Source of the DNA: Trifolium pratense
Taxonomy: Eukaryota > Streptophyta > Magnoliopsida > Fabales > Fabaceae
Assembly (NCBI RefSeq): GCF_020283565.1
Contig: NC_060060.1
Coordinates: forward strand, 10,168,001-10,232,000
Direction: 5' to 3'
DNA length: 64,000 bases
Below the pieces are notes generated by a model. It worked only from the letters and a program-made list of their open reading frames with translations. It was not told the DNA's origin and searched no databases. The position numbers were made by a program, and so were the translations under genes. Shown in pieces: positions 41,960-51,495 of this stretch. How positions within the stretch are numbered: the first letter of the stretch is position 1; each line of letters begins with the position of its first letter.

Positions 41960-43666
41960 TGAAGTAGCAATAAATGTCACAAGAAAGGGGGGGTTTGAAT
42001 TGTGACCCTTTTTTAAAAATCTTTTATGTGAGTTTAAAATAACTCAACACAATATTTCTTTTAATTGGTTAGTTAACAATTAACAAAGAAATATAGTTAG
42101 CAACAATAAAATAAACAATATATAAATGAACAAAATAAATACTGAGTTAGTTGCTGAATAAGTAAATGTTTAAGGCCCAGAGCACTCTGGTATTACTCAG
42201 TTAGTTAGTTTAGTATGTTTTAAGGATTTTAGAGTCCAAGAGAAAAACACACAAAAGTTATCCTGGTTCACCCAACTTGGGCTAGTCCAGTCCTCACAGT
42301 CCTTGTGAGATTGTCCACTATAAATGCTCAGATCAGAACCTTCTGCTTCGCATCAAAAACTTGATCACAACTGGATCAATACAAACTGCTTTTCTTCACT
42401 CGAAAAGACTTTTACACAAATGCTTTTCTTCACTCGAAAAGACTTTCACACAAATGCTTTTCTTCACTCGAAAAGACTTTCACACAAATGCTTTTCTTCA
42501 CTCGAAAAGACTTTCACTCAAAATGCTTTTCTTCACTCGAAAAGACTTTCTCACAAACACTCAATCTAACATGAAAGAAAGACTTGAGAGGGTTACAATA
42601 TTTGTGGGGAATATGGGTTAAATCAACTCAAGTGAGAGATTGATAATAGCAAGCTTTGTCTATTTGTTTTTCACAAATTTATGATATATCTTTGATGCTT
42701 TGCTTTGCTTTTGAAGAGTTTATTACTTGTTGATTTTTGCTTCAACTAAGTATATGATTTGATTCTTTTTGCAAACTCTTAATCTTCTCTTCATGTAGCT
42801 CCATTGTATTTATAGGCAAATATAACCTTGGAGGAGCGTATGAGAGAGGGATTTGAATTTCAAATCCAACTTGACATGTCACAATGTTGTGCTGTCAATT
42901 TGCTGTGAATAGTGCGTTATCGTTGCTTCAGTAACATTACCGTTATGGCAATCTGCACTACACTTTTAATCCAATGACAACCACTGCATTTACGTGGCCC
43001 ATATATGTCCATAAGAAGGAATCTTTCCTAATTTAGGGTTGGACAACTTGTATGCAAGTGGGAAAAAATATCATGTAATTATTGTACTTTGTTTTGGTGA
43101 CTCATTGTCCTTTGTTGTTTCCTTGTCCCCTCTATGTTCCCTTGAAGAGAATGAGGCATGCTACAACTTGGCTTATGGTGTGACTCCACCTTGTTGGCCA
43201 ATTTTCGTCCAAGCCATCATTGTGTGATGTGGCTTTCATTTGAATTTCAAATCTTCTTCAATCATTGATGGAAGCTTCCTTTGTTTGTCCAAAGGGGCTT
43301 TTAATCACTTTAGTCCAAAAAGGCTTTATGGCCCATGATTCAATTTATGCCATATTTGACATATTCCTTACATAAGTGTTTCCTTAAAATACTACCACTT
43401 TTGATGAGGCAAAGGAATAATATCTTTGTGAAGCACTTCATCATTTAAGCCAAGACTTTAAGATGCTTCTGTTGTTTCTACTCATTGCTTATATGTTTTG
43501 CTTGTCCATTGGTTGTTCATCCATAACGTTACCGTTGACAGATGATATCATTATCGTTGAAACATTTCTCACAAAACACATTAGTAGATAACAAGATAAT
43601 CATAATTAAAATTAATTAATATGTTTGTTATCTTTAAAACATCAAATAAGGATTTTGTCCTCAACA
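41960..43666 (-). repeat. Sirevirus 1 LTR (5' LTR in sense)
   Basis: Partner of 32099-33805, same 1707-bp length. It drives transcription leftward into gag. Confidence 0.95.
42806..42815 (-). promoter_or_regulatory. TATA box of the Sirevirus 1 promoter
   Basis: CTATAAATAC on the minus strand inside the 5' LTR, about 245 nt upstream of the 34-bp array. The position is mirrored at 32945-32954 in the other LTR. It is assigned from sequence only. Confidence 0.65.
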
Positions 43667-43671
43667 CAAAT

Positions 43672-43846
43672 TACTCATTCTGGTGGATTCCGGAAGTCTA
43701 GTGGATTCTAGATTAGTTACTCTTTCTGGTGGATTCCGGAAATCTGGTGGATTCCAGAGCCTTATCTAACAGGTTTGTCGCTTGCGGACCTGTGTTTTAT
43801 TATAGGATTAGCGCTTGCTTTTCCTTCACGCTTTTGTACTGCGTTA
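43672..43846 (+). repeat. Gypsy 5' LTR, right part
   Basis: Continuation of the interrupted LTR; it matches 45982-46157 with a few substitutions (for example ACTCATTCTGG versus ACTCCTTCTGG, and the terminal TA for CA). It contains repeated TGGTGGATTCCGGAA motifs. Confidence 0.92.
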
Positions 43847-43847
43847 G

Positions 43848-43860
43848 TTGGCATCAGAGC
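43848..43860 (+). promoter_or_regulatory. Primer-binding site of the gypsy element
   Basis: TTGGCATCAGAGC one base after the 5' LTR, complementary to initiator Met tRNA with one mismatch. Confidence 0.85.
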
Positions 43861-43894
43861 AGGTTTCCCCTGTTCTTTCGTGAATTGATCAGCC

Positions 43895-45686
43895 ATGGGA
43901 GATCAACCGGTGACGAGGGCAGACTTTGACGAGTTAGCTACAATGGTCAAAGTTCTGTCAGATAAGTTCATGTCATTGACGACTAAGGGGGTCGACGTCG
44001 CTAACAACAACAGCAATAGAAACAATAACAACAGAAACAGCGACAACAACCGCAACAACAACAACCCTACTACTGATGACTCGAGTTCTGAGGATGAGGA
44101 AGTTGTGCCCGAAGAGGGAGGTGAACGTGGGAATCACCATGATTACCGCGTGAAGGCTGATATTCCCTTGTTTCACGGAACAATGGGGGTGGAAGAATTT
44201 ATGGACTGGCAGATCGATGTTGACAGGTTTTTCGACGTCATGGACGTCCCGGAAAATAAGCAGGTTAAGATGGTGGCGATCAGGCTGAAAAGTACCGCAG
44301 CTGTTTGGTGGGATAGACTTGTTGTTCAGAGGAAGAGGCAAAAGAAACGCCCTATTCGAACTTGGAGAAAGATGAAACGGTTAATGCTTGAAAGATTTTT
44401 ACCTGAAGATTATGAACAAATTCTGTATAAGATGTATATTGAATGTGTTCAGGGCAAGCGATCAATGGCTGAGTACACGGCTGAATTCTTACGTTTTTCT
44501 GAACGTAATGAATTAGGTGAGTCCGAGAATCAGAAAGTGGCTCGTTATATTAGTGGTTTGAAAAGTTCGTTGCAAGAGAAGATGGGATTACAGACTGTTT
44601 GGACCGTTGCTGAAGCGTCCAACCTAGCTTTGAAGGCTTAATTATTAGAGAAATCCCCCAGAAATTTCTCAAACTTCAGAAGGTATTCTCCACAGAATAA
44701 TGTTGATGACAAAGAGAAAAGTGCAGAAACCAAAGATTCAAACCCTGTTAACAAAGCAGGCAGTTCTGGCAGTGCACCGCAAGGAAAGGCCTCCGTCCAA
44801 AAACAACATAACCCTTATGCGAAGCCTACTGGTGATACTTGTTACCGTTGCGGGGGGAAGGGTCACAGGTCCAATGTGTGTCCATCAAGGAGGGTTACTG
44901 GAGTAGTGGAGGAAAGGGATGATGATGATGATGATGAGCATCTTGCTGACAAAGATGAATACGCAGAAGTTGAATTTGTTGAAGAAGAATCTGATGAGAG
45001 GGTAAGTTTTGTGTTGCAAAGAACTTTACTAGCATCCAAAGATGAAGGGCAGCGCAAAAATTTATTTAAAACACATTGTTCTATCAAGAACAAAGTGTGT
45101 AATCTGATTGTGGATACTGGCAGCACGGAAAATCTAGTGTCGCAGAAACTAGTAGACTATTTGAAGTTATCCACTGAACCTCATCAGAAGCCATACACCC
45201 TCGGTTGGGTAAGCAAGGATTCCCAAGTTCGAGTTACACTAGCTTGCAAAGTTCCTACTCCATTGGAAAGCATTACAGAGAAAAGGTACTTTGTGATGTT
45301 CTTGATATGGATGCTTATCATGTTTTACTTGGTAGACCTTGGCAATTTGATAATGATATCACTTATCGAGGACGAGATAATGTGATGATGTTTACATGGG
45401 GCACACAAAAGATTACTATGGCTCCTGTTTTACACTTTGAAAAGAACCAAAGGGAAAAGAAGTCTAGCTTCTTGTTGATGACGCAAAGTGAAGAGGAGCT
45501 TAATAAAGATGTTAAAGAAGCTGTCAAGGCTAAGTTAGAAGATACTAGGCAAAAGAATAAAGCAGTTGCTGAAAAATGTAGAAGTGTTAAAGTTTTCAAT
45601 GTAGCAAATATATATGAATACCATGTCGTTGAGGTCCTTTATCAAGATGAGAACTCGGGGTCGAGTTCTTTTGAGGTAGAGGAGAC
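43895..45686 (+). pseudogene. Gypsy gag-protease remnant with pol deletions
   Basis: The frame opens at MGDQPVTRADFDELATMVK, then an Asn-rich stretch and a Retrotrans_gag domain (FHGTMGVEEFMDWQIDVDRF, RLKSTAAVWWDRL, RFLPEDYEQILY). A TAA at 44639-44641 interrupts it, but the same frame goes on through a zinc knuckle (CYRCGGKGHRSNVC) and an aspartic protease motif (LIVDTGSTENLV). A frameshift at about 45250-45270 moves the downstream part (DAYHVLLGRPWQFDNDI) to another frame. After a short linker come two scraps that look like the integrase C terminus (KAVAEKCRSVKVF and NVANIYEYH), directly before the 3' LTR at 45687. Reverse transcriptase, RNase H and the integrase core are missing. Confidence 0.85.
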
Positions 45687-46157
45687 TGATGTAGGAAGGT
45701 TGGCCGCGCCAGATTGAAGATCAAGTGATGCGCAAGAAAGGTTCACTTGGAAAATAGTGAAGATTTAATTTTATATTTTAGCTAGATTTATTATTTTTAT
45801 ATTTTAGCAAGATTTATTATTTTTATTTAGCTAGGTTTGTTATTTTTATTTTTACAATCTTTTAGAAGATTTGTTATTTTTATTTTTCACTACTATTTAA
45901 ACTAAACTATTGTAGCCTTGAAAGGCAACTTTTTGATTTAATAAAATATAAAGTTTTCTCTTAAATTTGGTGGATTCCAAATTACTCCTTCTGGTGGATT
46001 CCGGAAGTCTAGTGGATTCTAGATTAGTTACTCTTTCTGGTGGATTCCGGAAATCTGGTGGATTCTAGAGCCTTATCTAACAGGTTTGTCGCTTGCGGAC
46101 CTGTGTTTTATTATAGGATTAGCGCTTGCTTTTCCTTCACGCTTTTGTACTGCGTCA
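45687..46157 (+). repeat. Gypsy 3' LTR
   Basis: 471 bp, from TGATGTAGG to GCGTCA, followed by the duplication AAGTT (46158-46162). It contains the undisturbed sites of both insertions seen in the 5' LTR. Confidence 0.92.
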
Positions 46158-46559
46158 AAGTTACATGTCAACTCAATTCGTAAATGAAATAAAATAGAGG
46201 TGAAGAAAATTCTCACATAAGAAAATGAAGATGATCGTTGGAATTTTCTATTTATTACAAATTTTGATCAAATACCCCTATATGACGTGACTATTCACTC
46301 AAATTAATATTTATAACATGGAGTCTATGTGACAATTGATACTTTTTTTTTTGGGTACATAAAATAAAGAAGAATATGTGACAATTGATACTTACGTCAT
46401 AGGGGATATATTTATTTTTTTTTAAGGGGCGTCATAGGGGATATTGATCGTGTCTTCTATTAAGAAAATTATAGTCTAAAATAACAAAATATTACATTTT
46501 AGAAGATTTTTGAAATTTTTATTCATTCAAGTAACCATTTACTCACTCAATGAAAGATA

Positions 46560-46942
46560 CTCCCTTCGTTCCAAAATATAAGCAAAAATTAGTCAACAAA
46601 AGTGAATGTATTTGATTCAAATTTGAAACCAAATACTCCCTCCGTCCTATTTTATAATACCTCATTTGACTAAATGCACTATTCATATTTTTGTTTTGAC
46701 CGTATTTTTCTAAAAATATATAAATGTAAATATTATCATATAAGATCTTGTTTGATTTGTTTCAACGAGTATTTTCAAAATATCACATTTCTGTAATTTT
46801 TAGTAATACACAATTAAAAATATTCGTAATCAAAATTAAGTATTGGTGTGCGTGCACTTGTCAATTAATTTTTATACTTTGAGACGGAGAGAGTACTTTA
46901 TGTTTCTTTGACTCATTTTTGCTTATATTTTGGGATGGAGAA
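46560..46942. mobile_element. Outer Stowaway-like MITE, interrupted
   Basis: Left end CTCCCTTCGTTCCAAAATAT with AAGCAAAAA and its inverse near 46915-46942 (TTTTTGCTTATATTTTGGGA). The interior holds a second MITE at 46636-46893, so this is a nested pair. Confidence 0.8.
46636..46893. mobile_element. Inner Stowaway-like MITE
   Basis: 258 bp with left end CTCCCTCCGTCCTATTTTAT and inverted right end, flanked by TA (46634-46635 and 46894-46895). Similar in size to the element at 701-959, with shared interior motifs (GACTAAATGCACTATTCAT-like and TCAACGAGTATTTTC-like). Confidence 0.82.
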
Positions 46943-47683
46943 ATGATTTTTTTTAACACAACTCAATGAAAAAACACTAGTTACATCGTTTTCTATGCTT
47001 TTAATTGATCACTTTTGCATACCAAACATTAACTAGACATGGGAGAGAAAGGGTGTTTGACTAGTGATAGTAGGTGGTGCTACTAGTACTACTTGCCCTG
47101 TATGACGTTTGATGACATTGACGCAGATACTGTGGTGGTCCATCGTGTGTAGGACAGACTTTATACCATTGGATTCAATATTTTTCTAAGCCAATAATAA
47201 CTAGCCACGTAAGAAGAACAAGGGTTGCTTTGTCAACATATAGGTGTGTGTCGGGTTAAGGTGAGGTTGGGTCAAATAATGAAAATGATAGAGGTAGAGA
47301 GTGAGAGGTTTAATCACCGATCATCTCTACTTCTAATTTTCACAATTTTCTCTCGATTCAAACTATTTTATACAGTCCCGTTTCTAAGATTTTGATGGCA
47401 CTTTAAAATTTGGGCATAATTATTAAATAGTATAAAAAAGTTGAATTGCTAATAAACAATAAATTTTTTATTTAATATCAAAATACTCATAAAAAATAAT
47501 TTTTATGAATATTTTTATATGCAAATTCATTAATAATTGTTTATATATCAATATGTTCTATCATATCTCTCAACACATAAAATGGTCAGACCATTAAACC
47601 TTTCTTGTGACATTGATGATCTCAGGTAGTTTTTCAATAATTTTAACTTTGAAAAACTTCTTTGTGCAGATGCAACAGTCATA
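46943..47683. other. Intergenic DNA, no gene seen
   Basis: AT-rich DNA between the nested MITEs and the hAT-like element. No open frame or element could be supported. Confidence 0.5.
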
Positions 47684-47691
47684 TGCATAGT

Positions 47692-48511
47692 CAGGGGCGG
47701 ACCTCTTCAAGGCTTGGTGTGGCTATAGCCACACCAGCCCAGCCCGATTTTTTTCTAAAATAAATAAATAAATATTTTATAAATAATTTTAAGTCATTTT
47801 GTATATATATTCGTACAAATATTAATGTAAATATTAGTTTAGAGTTTATTATTGATGACTGTAAGTCCCTTGTACATATATTAGTTTAAGTATTAGTGCA
47901 AATATTAGTTTCTAGTCTATTATTGATGATTTCAAGTCTTTCATTATATGTAAAGTATTATTTTGAGCTATATATAGTTTAATTTTATAACAATTAACTT
48001 TAACTTTGTTTGGCAAAAAAAGGTAAATAAGTAATTGAGTTAGTAGTATTGGGTAAAATTACCAATTCAACTGGAATATAAATATGAAATGACATAATTA
48101 ATATTTAATTTTTTGAAGTAAGATAATACGAGTAAAATTGAAATAAAAATTAATAAGTTATAAACTAATTGAATTGGTTTATCAAAATAAACTATATCCT
48201 AGTATAATTTTGTGTTCTATATATTTTGGCCCAAGGTAGAATCTTGTGAAGACTCTAACAATAGTGATATGCATGATTTAACAATTATAGTTTTTTTCTT
48301 ATTTGAATAGAAATTTTGTGGTTTTTTTTTATGTTTGTTTTTTTTTAAAAGAAATTTTATAGTTCGTTAATTTGTTGTTCTTTTTTTGGATATACATGTT
48401 GTATTAGTAAATCTCATATGAATAAGAAATTTTATAGTTCAATGAATTTTTTTTCGAGTAGTGCCTAAAATTTTTAGCCCCACCAGTTATTTGTGTCTGG
48501 GTCCGCCCCTG
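47692..48511. mobile_element. Non-autonomous hAT-like element, 820 bp
   Basis: Termini CAGGGGCGGACC and the inverse GGTCCGCCCCTG, flanked by the perfect 8-bp duplication TGCATAGT (47684-47691 and 48512-48519). The subterminal GGCTTGGTGTGGCTATAGCC and AGCCCCACCAG segments are further inverted motifs. No transposase is encoded. Confidence 0.92.
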
Positions 48512-48519
48512 TGCATAGT

Positions 48520-49189
48520 TAAGAGAATTCGACAAGCAATTGCAACGTTTGGATAACAAAAATAAGCAAATCTTATATATTTATAAAAGAAGTAAATCAT
48601 ATATATTTATAAAAGAAGCAAATCTTAAAATATTCTAAATAAGAATATTTTTTTGACACATTCAGAACAAAAATATAAACAATAACTTTCTAACAATTTA
48701 TTATTGCAAATATAATTGTAACATATATTTAAATTTATAATCTTCACAAGATATTTAGACATATTATTTTAAATTTTTACAAGAATTTTGATATTTATTT
48801 ATTTTATATTATTGACATATATAATATATATCCCTAAAAAAAATTGGGGGCCCTTATACTCGGGGGCCTAGGGCCGTCGTCCCCCTCAGATACGGTACTG
48901 ATTTTATATTAAGAATTAAACGGTGTCGAGAAAAATTGTGAAAGATTAAATCAAATTTTCACTTTTGATTTTTTTTTTTTTTTTGACAAAACATCACTCT
49001 TGACTTAATTATGCTGTTCTTTCATTAATTGAAATATTTATATTCATTGGCTTCAACAAAATATGAAATTAATTTTGAATATTGAATGTTAAAGGAAATA
49101 AAATATATTTAGATTTTGATGGCTTAAATTCATTTTGGATTTATGAGTAAGTTTCGATTAGAACATAAGTATTCAATCTTAATTACATC
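48520..49189. other. Intergenic, AT-rich
   Basis: A GC-rich patch at about 48843-48885 (GGGGGCCC and GGGCCGTCGTCCCCC) looks like the end of a decayed mobile element. Otherwise nothing. Confidence 0.4.
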
Positions 49190-49194
49190 GTATA

Positions 49195-49512
49195 AATTAC
49201 TATGTATGTGTTTGGTTCTGTGGTGGACAAAATTGATTTTGACATAATTAAGTTTGATAAAATTGATTTTGATAGAATTGAGTTTGACAGAATTGAGTTA
49301 TGTTTGGGTATATTCATACAAAAGTGAGTTGAACAAAGAATTGGAGTGTAAAAATCAATTATAGAATGAGAAGCTACAATTTCTAGCTTCAAGTAGAATC
49401 AATTCTGGAGGCAGAATCAATTCTACTTTTGAGAAACCAAACAAGCCAAAATCAATTTTACAGGTCTAGAATCAATTCTGGCTACTCCAGAATTGAAACC
49501 AAACATACACTA
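49195..49512. mobile_element. Probable MITE with internal 15-bp-like repeats
   Basis: TATGTGTTTGGTTCTG at the left and the inverse of TAGTGTATGTTTGGTTTC at the right form imperfect terminal repeats. Inside are repeated AAAATTGATTTTGA/AATTGAGTTTGA blocks and several AGAATCAATTCT palindromes. A target duplication is not certain. Confidence 0.6.
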
Positions 49513-51495
49513 TATAGATAAAAGTAAATGAAGTAACCGACTACTAAGTGATAGATCATATGGCCGTGGCGAATATTTTGCTAAGCTAGTGAGATTCATC
49601 GCTTATTTTAAATAAAAAATAATACTACTACTACAAATTGCTATAGGGGAGAGTGTTTGTTAGTAATCACAACATTAACTGGGGGGTAGCACTAGCACAT
49701 GATAACGGAAAGCAGTATAATTGTATGGCAAATGCTAAATAGTGCTCCAGGGGCACTTGTTAAGGATTCAAATTTAGAAAGTTTTCCTTGGAAATAGTGT
49801 AGTCAATACAACAAAGGTTTATATTTTGATGTTTTCCATGCACAACTTTAATTTTATTTCTTCTTTTGGTATAGTTTGTTTAGGGCTCATAACTTCAATT
49901 GAGATATTAAAAAAATTCATTTCATGTAGTCTTGACAATTCTATTTTTGTGTCTTGACAATTCAATCTTTATGTCTTGACAATTCTATTTTTATGTTTTA
50001 TACTTTCTAGTGAACCTCCAATTCATTAAATGGAGTCTTGTTAATTTTATTTTGAACCCTCGACAATTCTATTCGAAAGTCTTGACAATTATGGTCAAGT
50101 GCTGTATAATATATATTGAAGCTCAACTGCATCTCTTATTGTATAGTTTGTTTAAATAATAAGCAAATGAATTCTTTTGAGCACGAGTCTATGATTTGGA
50201 GTTTAACAAACATAAAATGCCATTAATTTAACATTTAATGGAGATGTGTCTCTCACTAATTAACAATGATGTACCTCACGTGTTCTTCGACGCGTAGTGT
50301 AAAGCGTGCAGCTCTAGTCCACTTTACTGACATACAGTAACACGATGAGGAGCAGCTACAACAAACAGGAGAAAGAGCAGCGAACCTGTTATTTGTGGTT
50401 CTTAAGGTTAAAAGTGGATCTAGGTTGCTGTTTTGGAAATACTATTACACTGTTTGTTTGTGAGACTTTTTAACATCCTTAAAAATATGTTAGTTACTCA
50501 TCCCTTATTTTGCTCCATTGAAAAGTATCTATACACTATTTTCGGTTCACCAATAAGGAAGATAGAGTTGGGGATAACGATATCTATAAACACTATGACT
50601 TTCAAGTCAGTATGAGAACGTGGAATAAAAGATTTATGGTTAAGAATTGCTTACATGAGTCATTCTTGAGAAGTAGGAGTATATATAGGTTTGAATGGAG
50701 CCTCAACTATTGATGAAGAGGATGCAATTACATAATCTCATCAACGACTATAGAGAATCAAGGTCATGTAAGCTTTAATTGACCGAATGAATACAAGAAT
50801 CAATGTCATGTAAGCTTTAATTGACCGAATGAATACAAGGATTGCTCGCTCGGTCTATTGGGATCTGGTGGAGCTATGGTCTCCTGGAATTGACTTGGGC
50901 CGGGTAGGAAGGCGAACATGGACCTTAGTTCGGTCCAAAATATTATCCATGTAAAAACAAATAGAAATGTTATCTAGATATACTTTTTGAGACAAAAATA
51001 CAACATTTAGGGGGTAATTAGAAACCAGAGAAATGTTATTTTAATGACATGCTCAAAAGTTGACATAAATTTTTGACATTTTAGGTGGAGAAATATGTTT
51101 GACATAAAGTATACTAGTACTAGTGTGGCGCGTGAGGTGTTGGTGATAGGTAAGTAGCGTGAAAGTACAAAACCCGCACACAAATCCTTTCTCCATACCA
51201 TGTCCTTCCCTTCCCTTCCCATTCTTCCATTCCATGAATTTCTTATTGTTGCATTACTATTACTATTACTTTTCTTTCTTCAATGTTCATTCATGTTCAC
51301 ATTCACATTCATTCATAACTAACAAAAAAACAACAAATCACCGCACCGCACACTAACTAACCGAACCGAACCAAACCAAACCAAAAGTTTCTACTTCTCT
51401 GTAACAACCAACTTTCTCGTAACTCACAAAAACACACTCACTCCTCAACCATAATCAAGACAGAGAGAGAGAGAAACAAACTTTCACTGCTCAAA
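49513..51495. promoter_or_regulatory. Upstream region of the bHLH gene
   Basis: Nearly 2 kb without a gene. It includes a 42-bp tandem duplication (50756-50797 and 50798-50839, core TCATGTAAGCTTTAATTGAC). The last about 110 nt before the ATG are rich in AACC/CAAA and contain a GA run (AGAGAGAGAGAG), typical of a plant 5' leader. No binding sites are claimed. Confidence 0.45.

Larger units (their letters stand above)
32099..43666 (-). mobile_element. Complete Ty1/copia Sirevirus, minus strand, 11.6 kb
   Basis: Both LTRs are 1707 bp (32099-33805 and 41960-43666) and begin TG/end CA in the sense direction. The 5-bp duplication CAAAT flanks the element (32094-32098 and 43667-43671). In sense order: 5' LTR, PBS for initiator Met tRNA (41945-41958), gag, pol (copia order: protease, integrase, reverse transcriptase, RNase H), a third ORF, polypurine tract (33807-33821), 3' LTR. 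By eye I noticed only two LTR differences (near 32127/41988 and in ACTCAAGAC/ACTCAACAC), so the insertion is recent. Confidence 0.95.
31604..46157 (+). mobile_element. Ty3/gypsy-derived LTR element, internally deleted, interrupted by nested insertions
   Basis: Bounded by the 5-bp duplication AAGTT (31599-31603 and 46158-46162). The LTRs start TGATGTAGGAAGG and end GCGTCA (GCGTTA in the 5' copy). The 5' LTR is split by a MITE and by a complete Sirevirus; removing both leaves 471 bp, equal to the 3' LTR at 45687-46157. Internal sequence (43847-45686) has a primer-binding site, gag, zinc knuckle and protease, then only fragments of pol. Reverse transcriptase, RNase H and the integrase core are absent, so the element could move only with help in trans. 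Confidence 0.92.

Noticed and set aside
51007..51356. Short frames on both strands upstream of the bHLH start
   Set aside because: Low-complexity leader DNA with no conserved motif; no evidence of coding.
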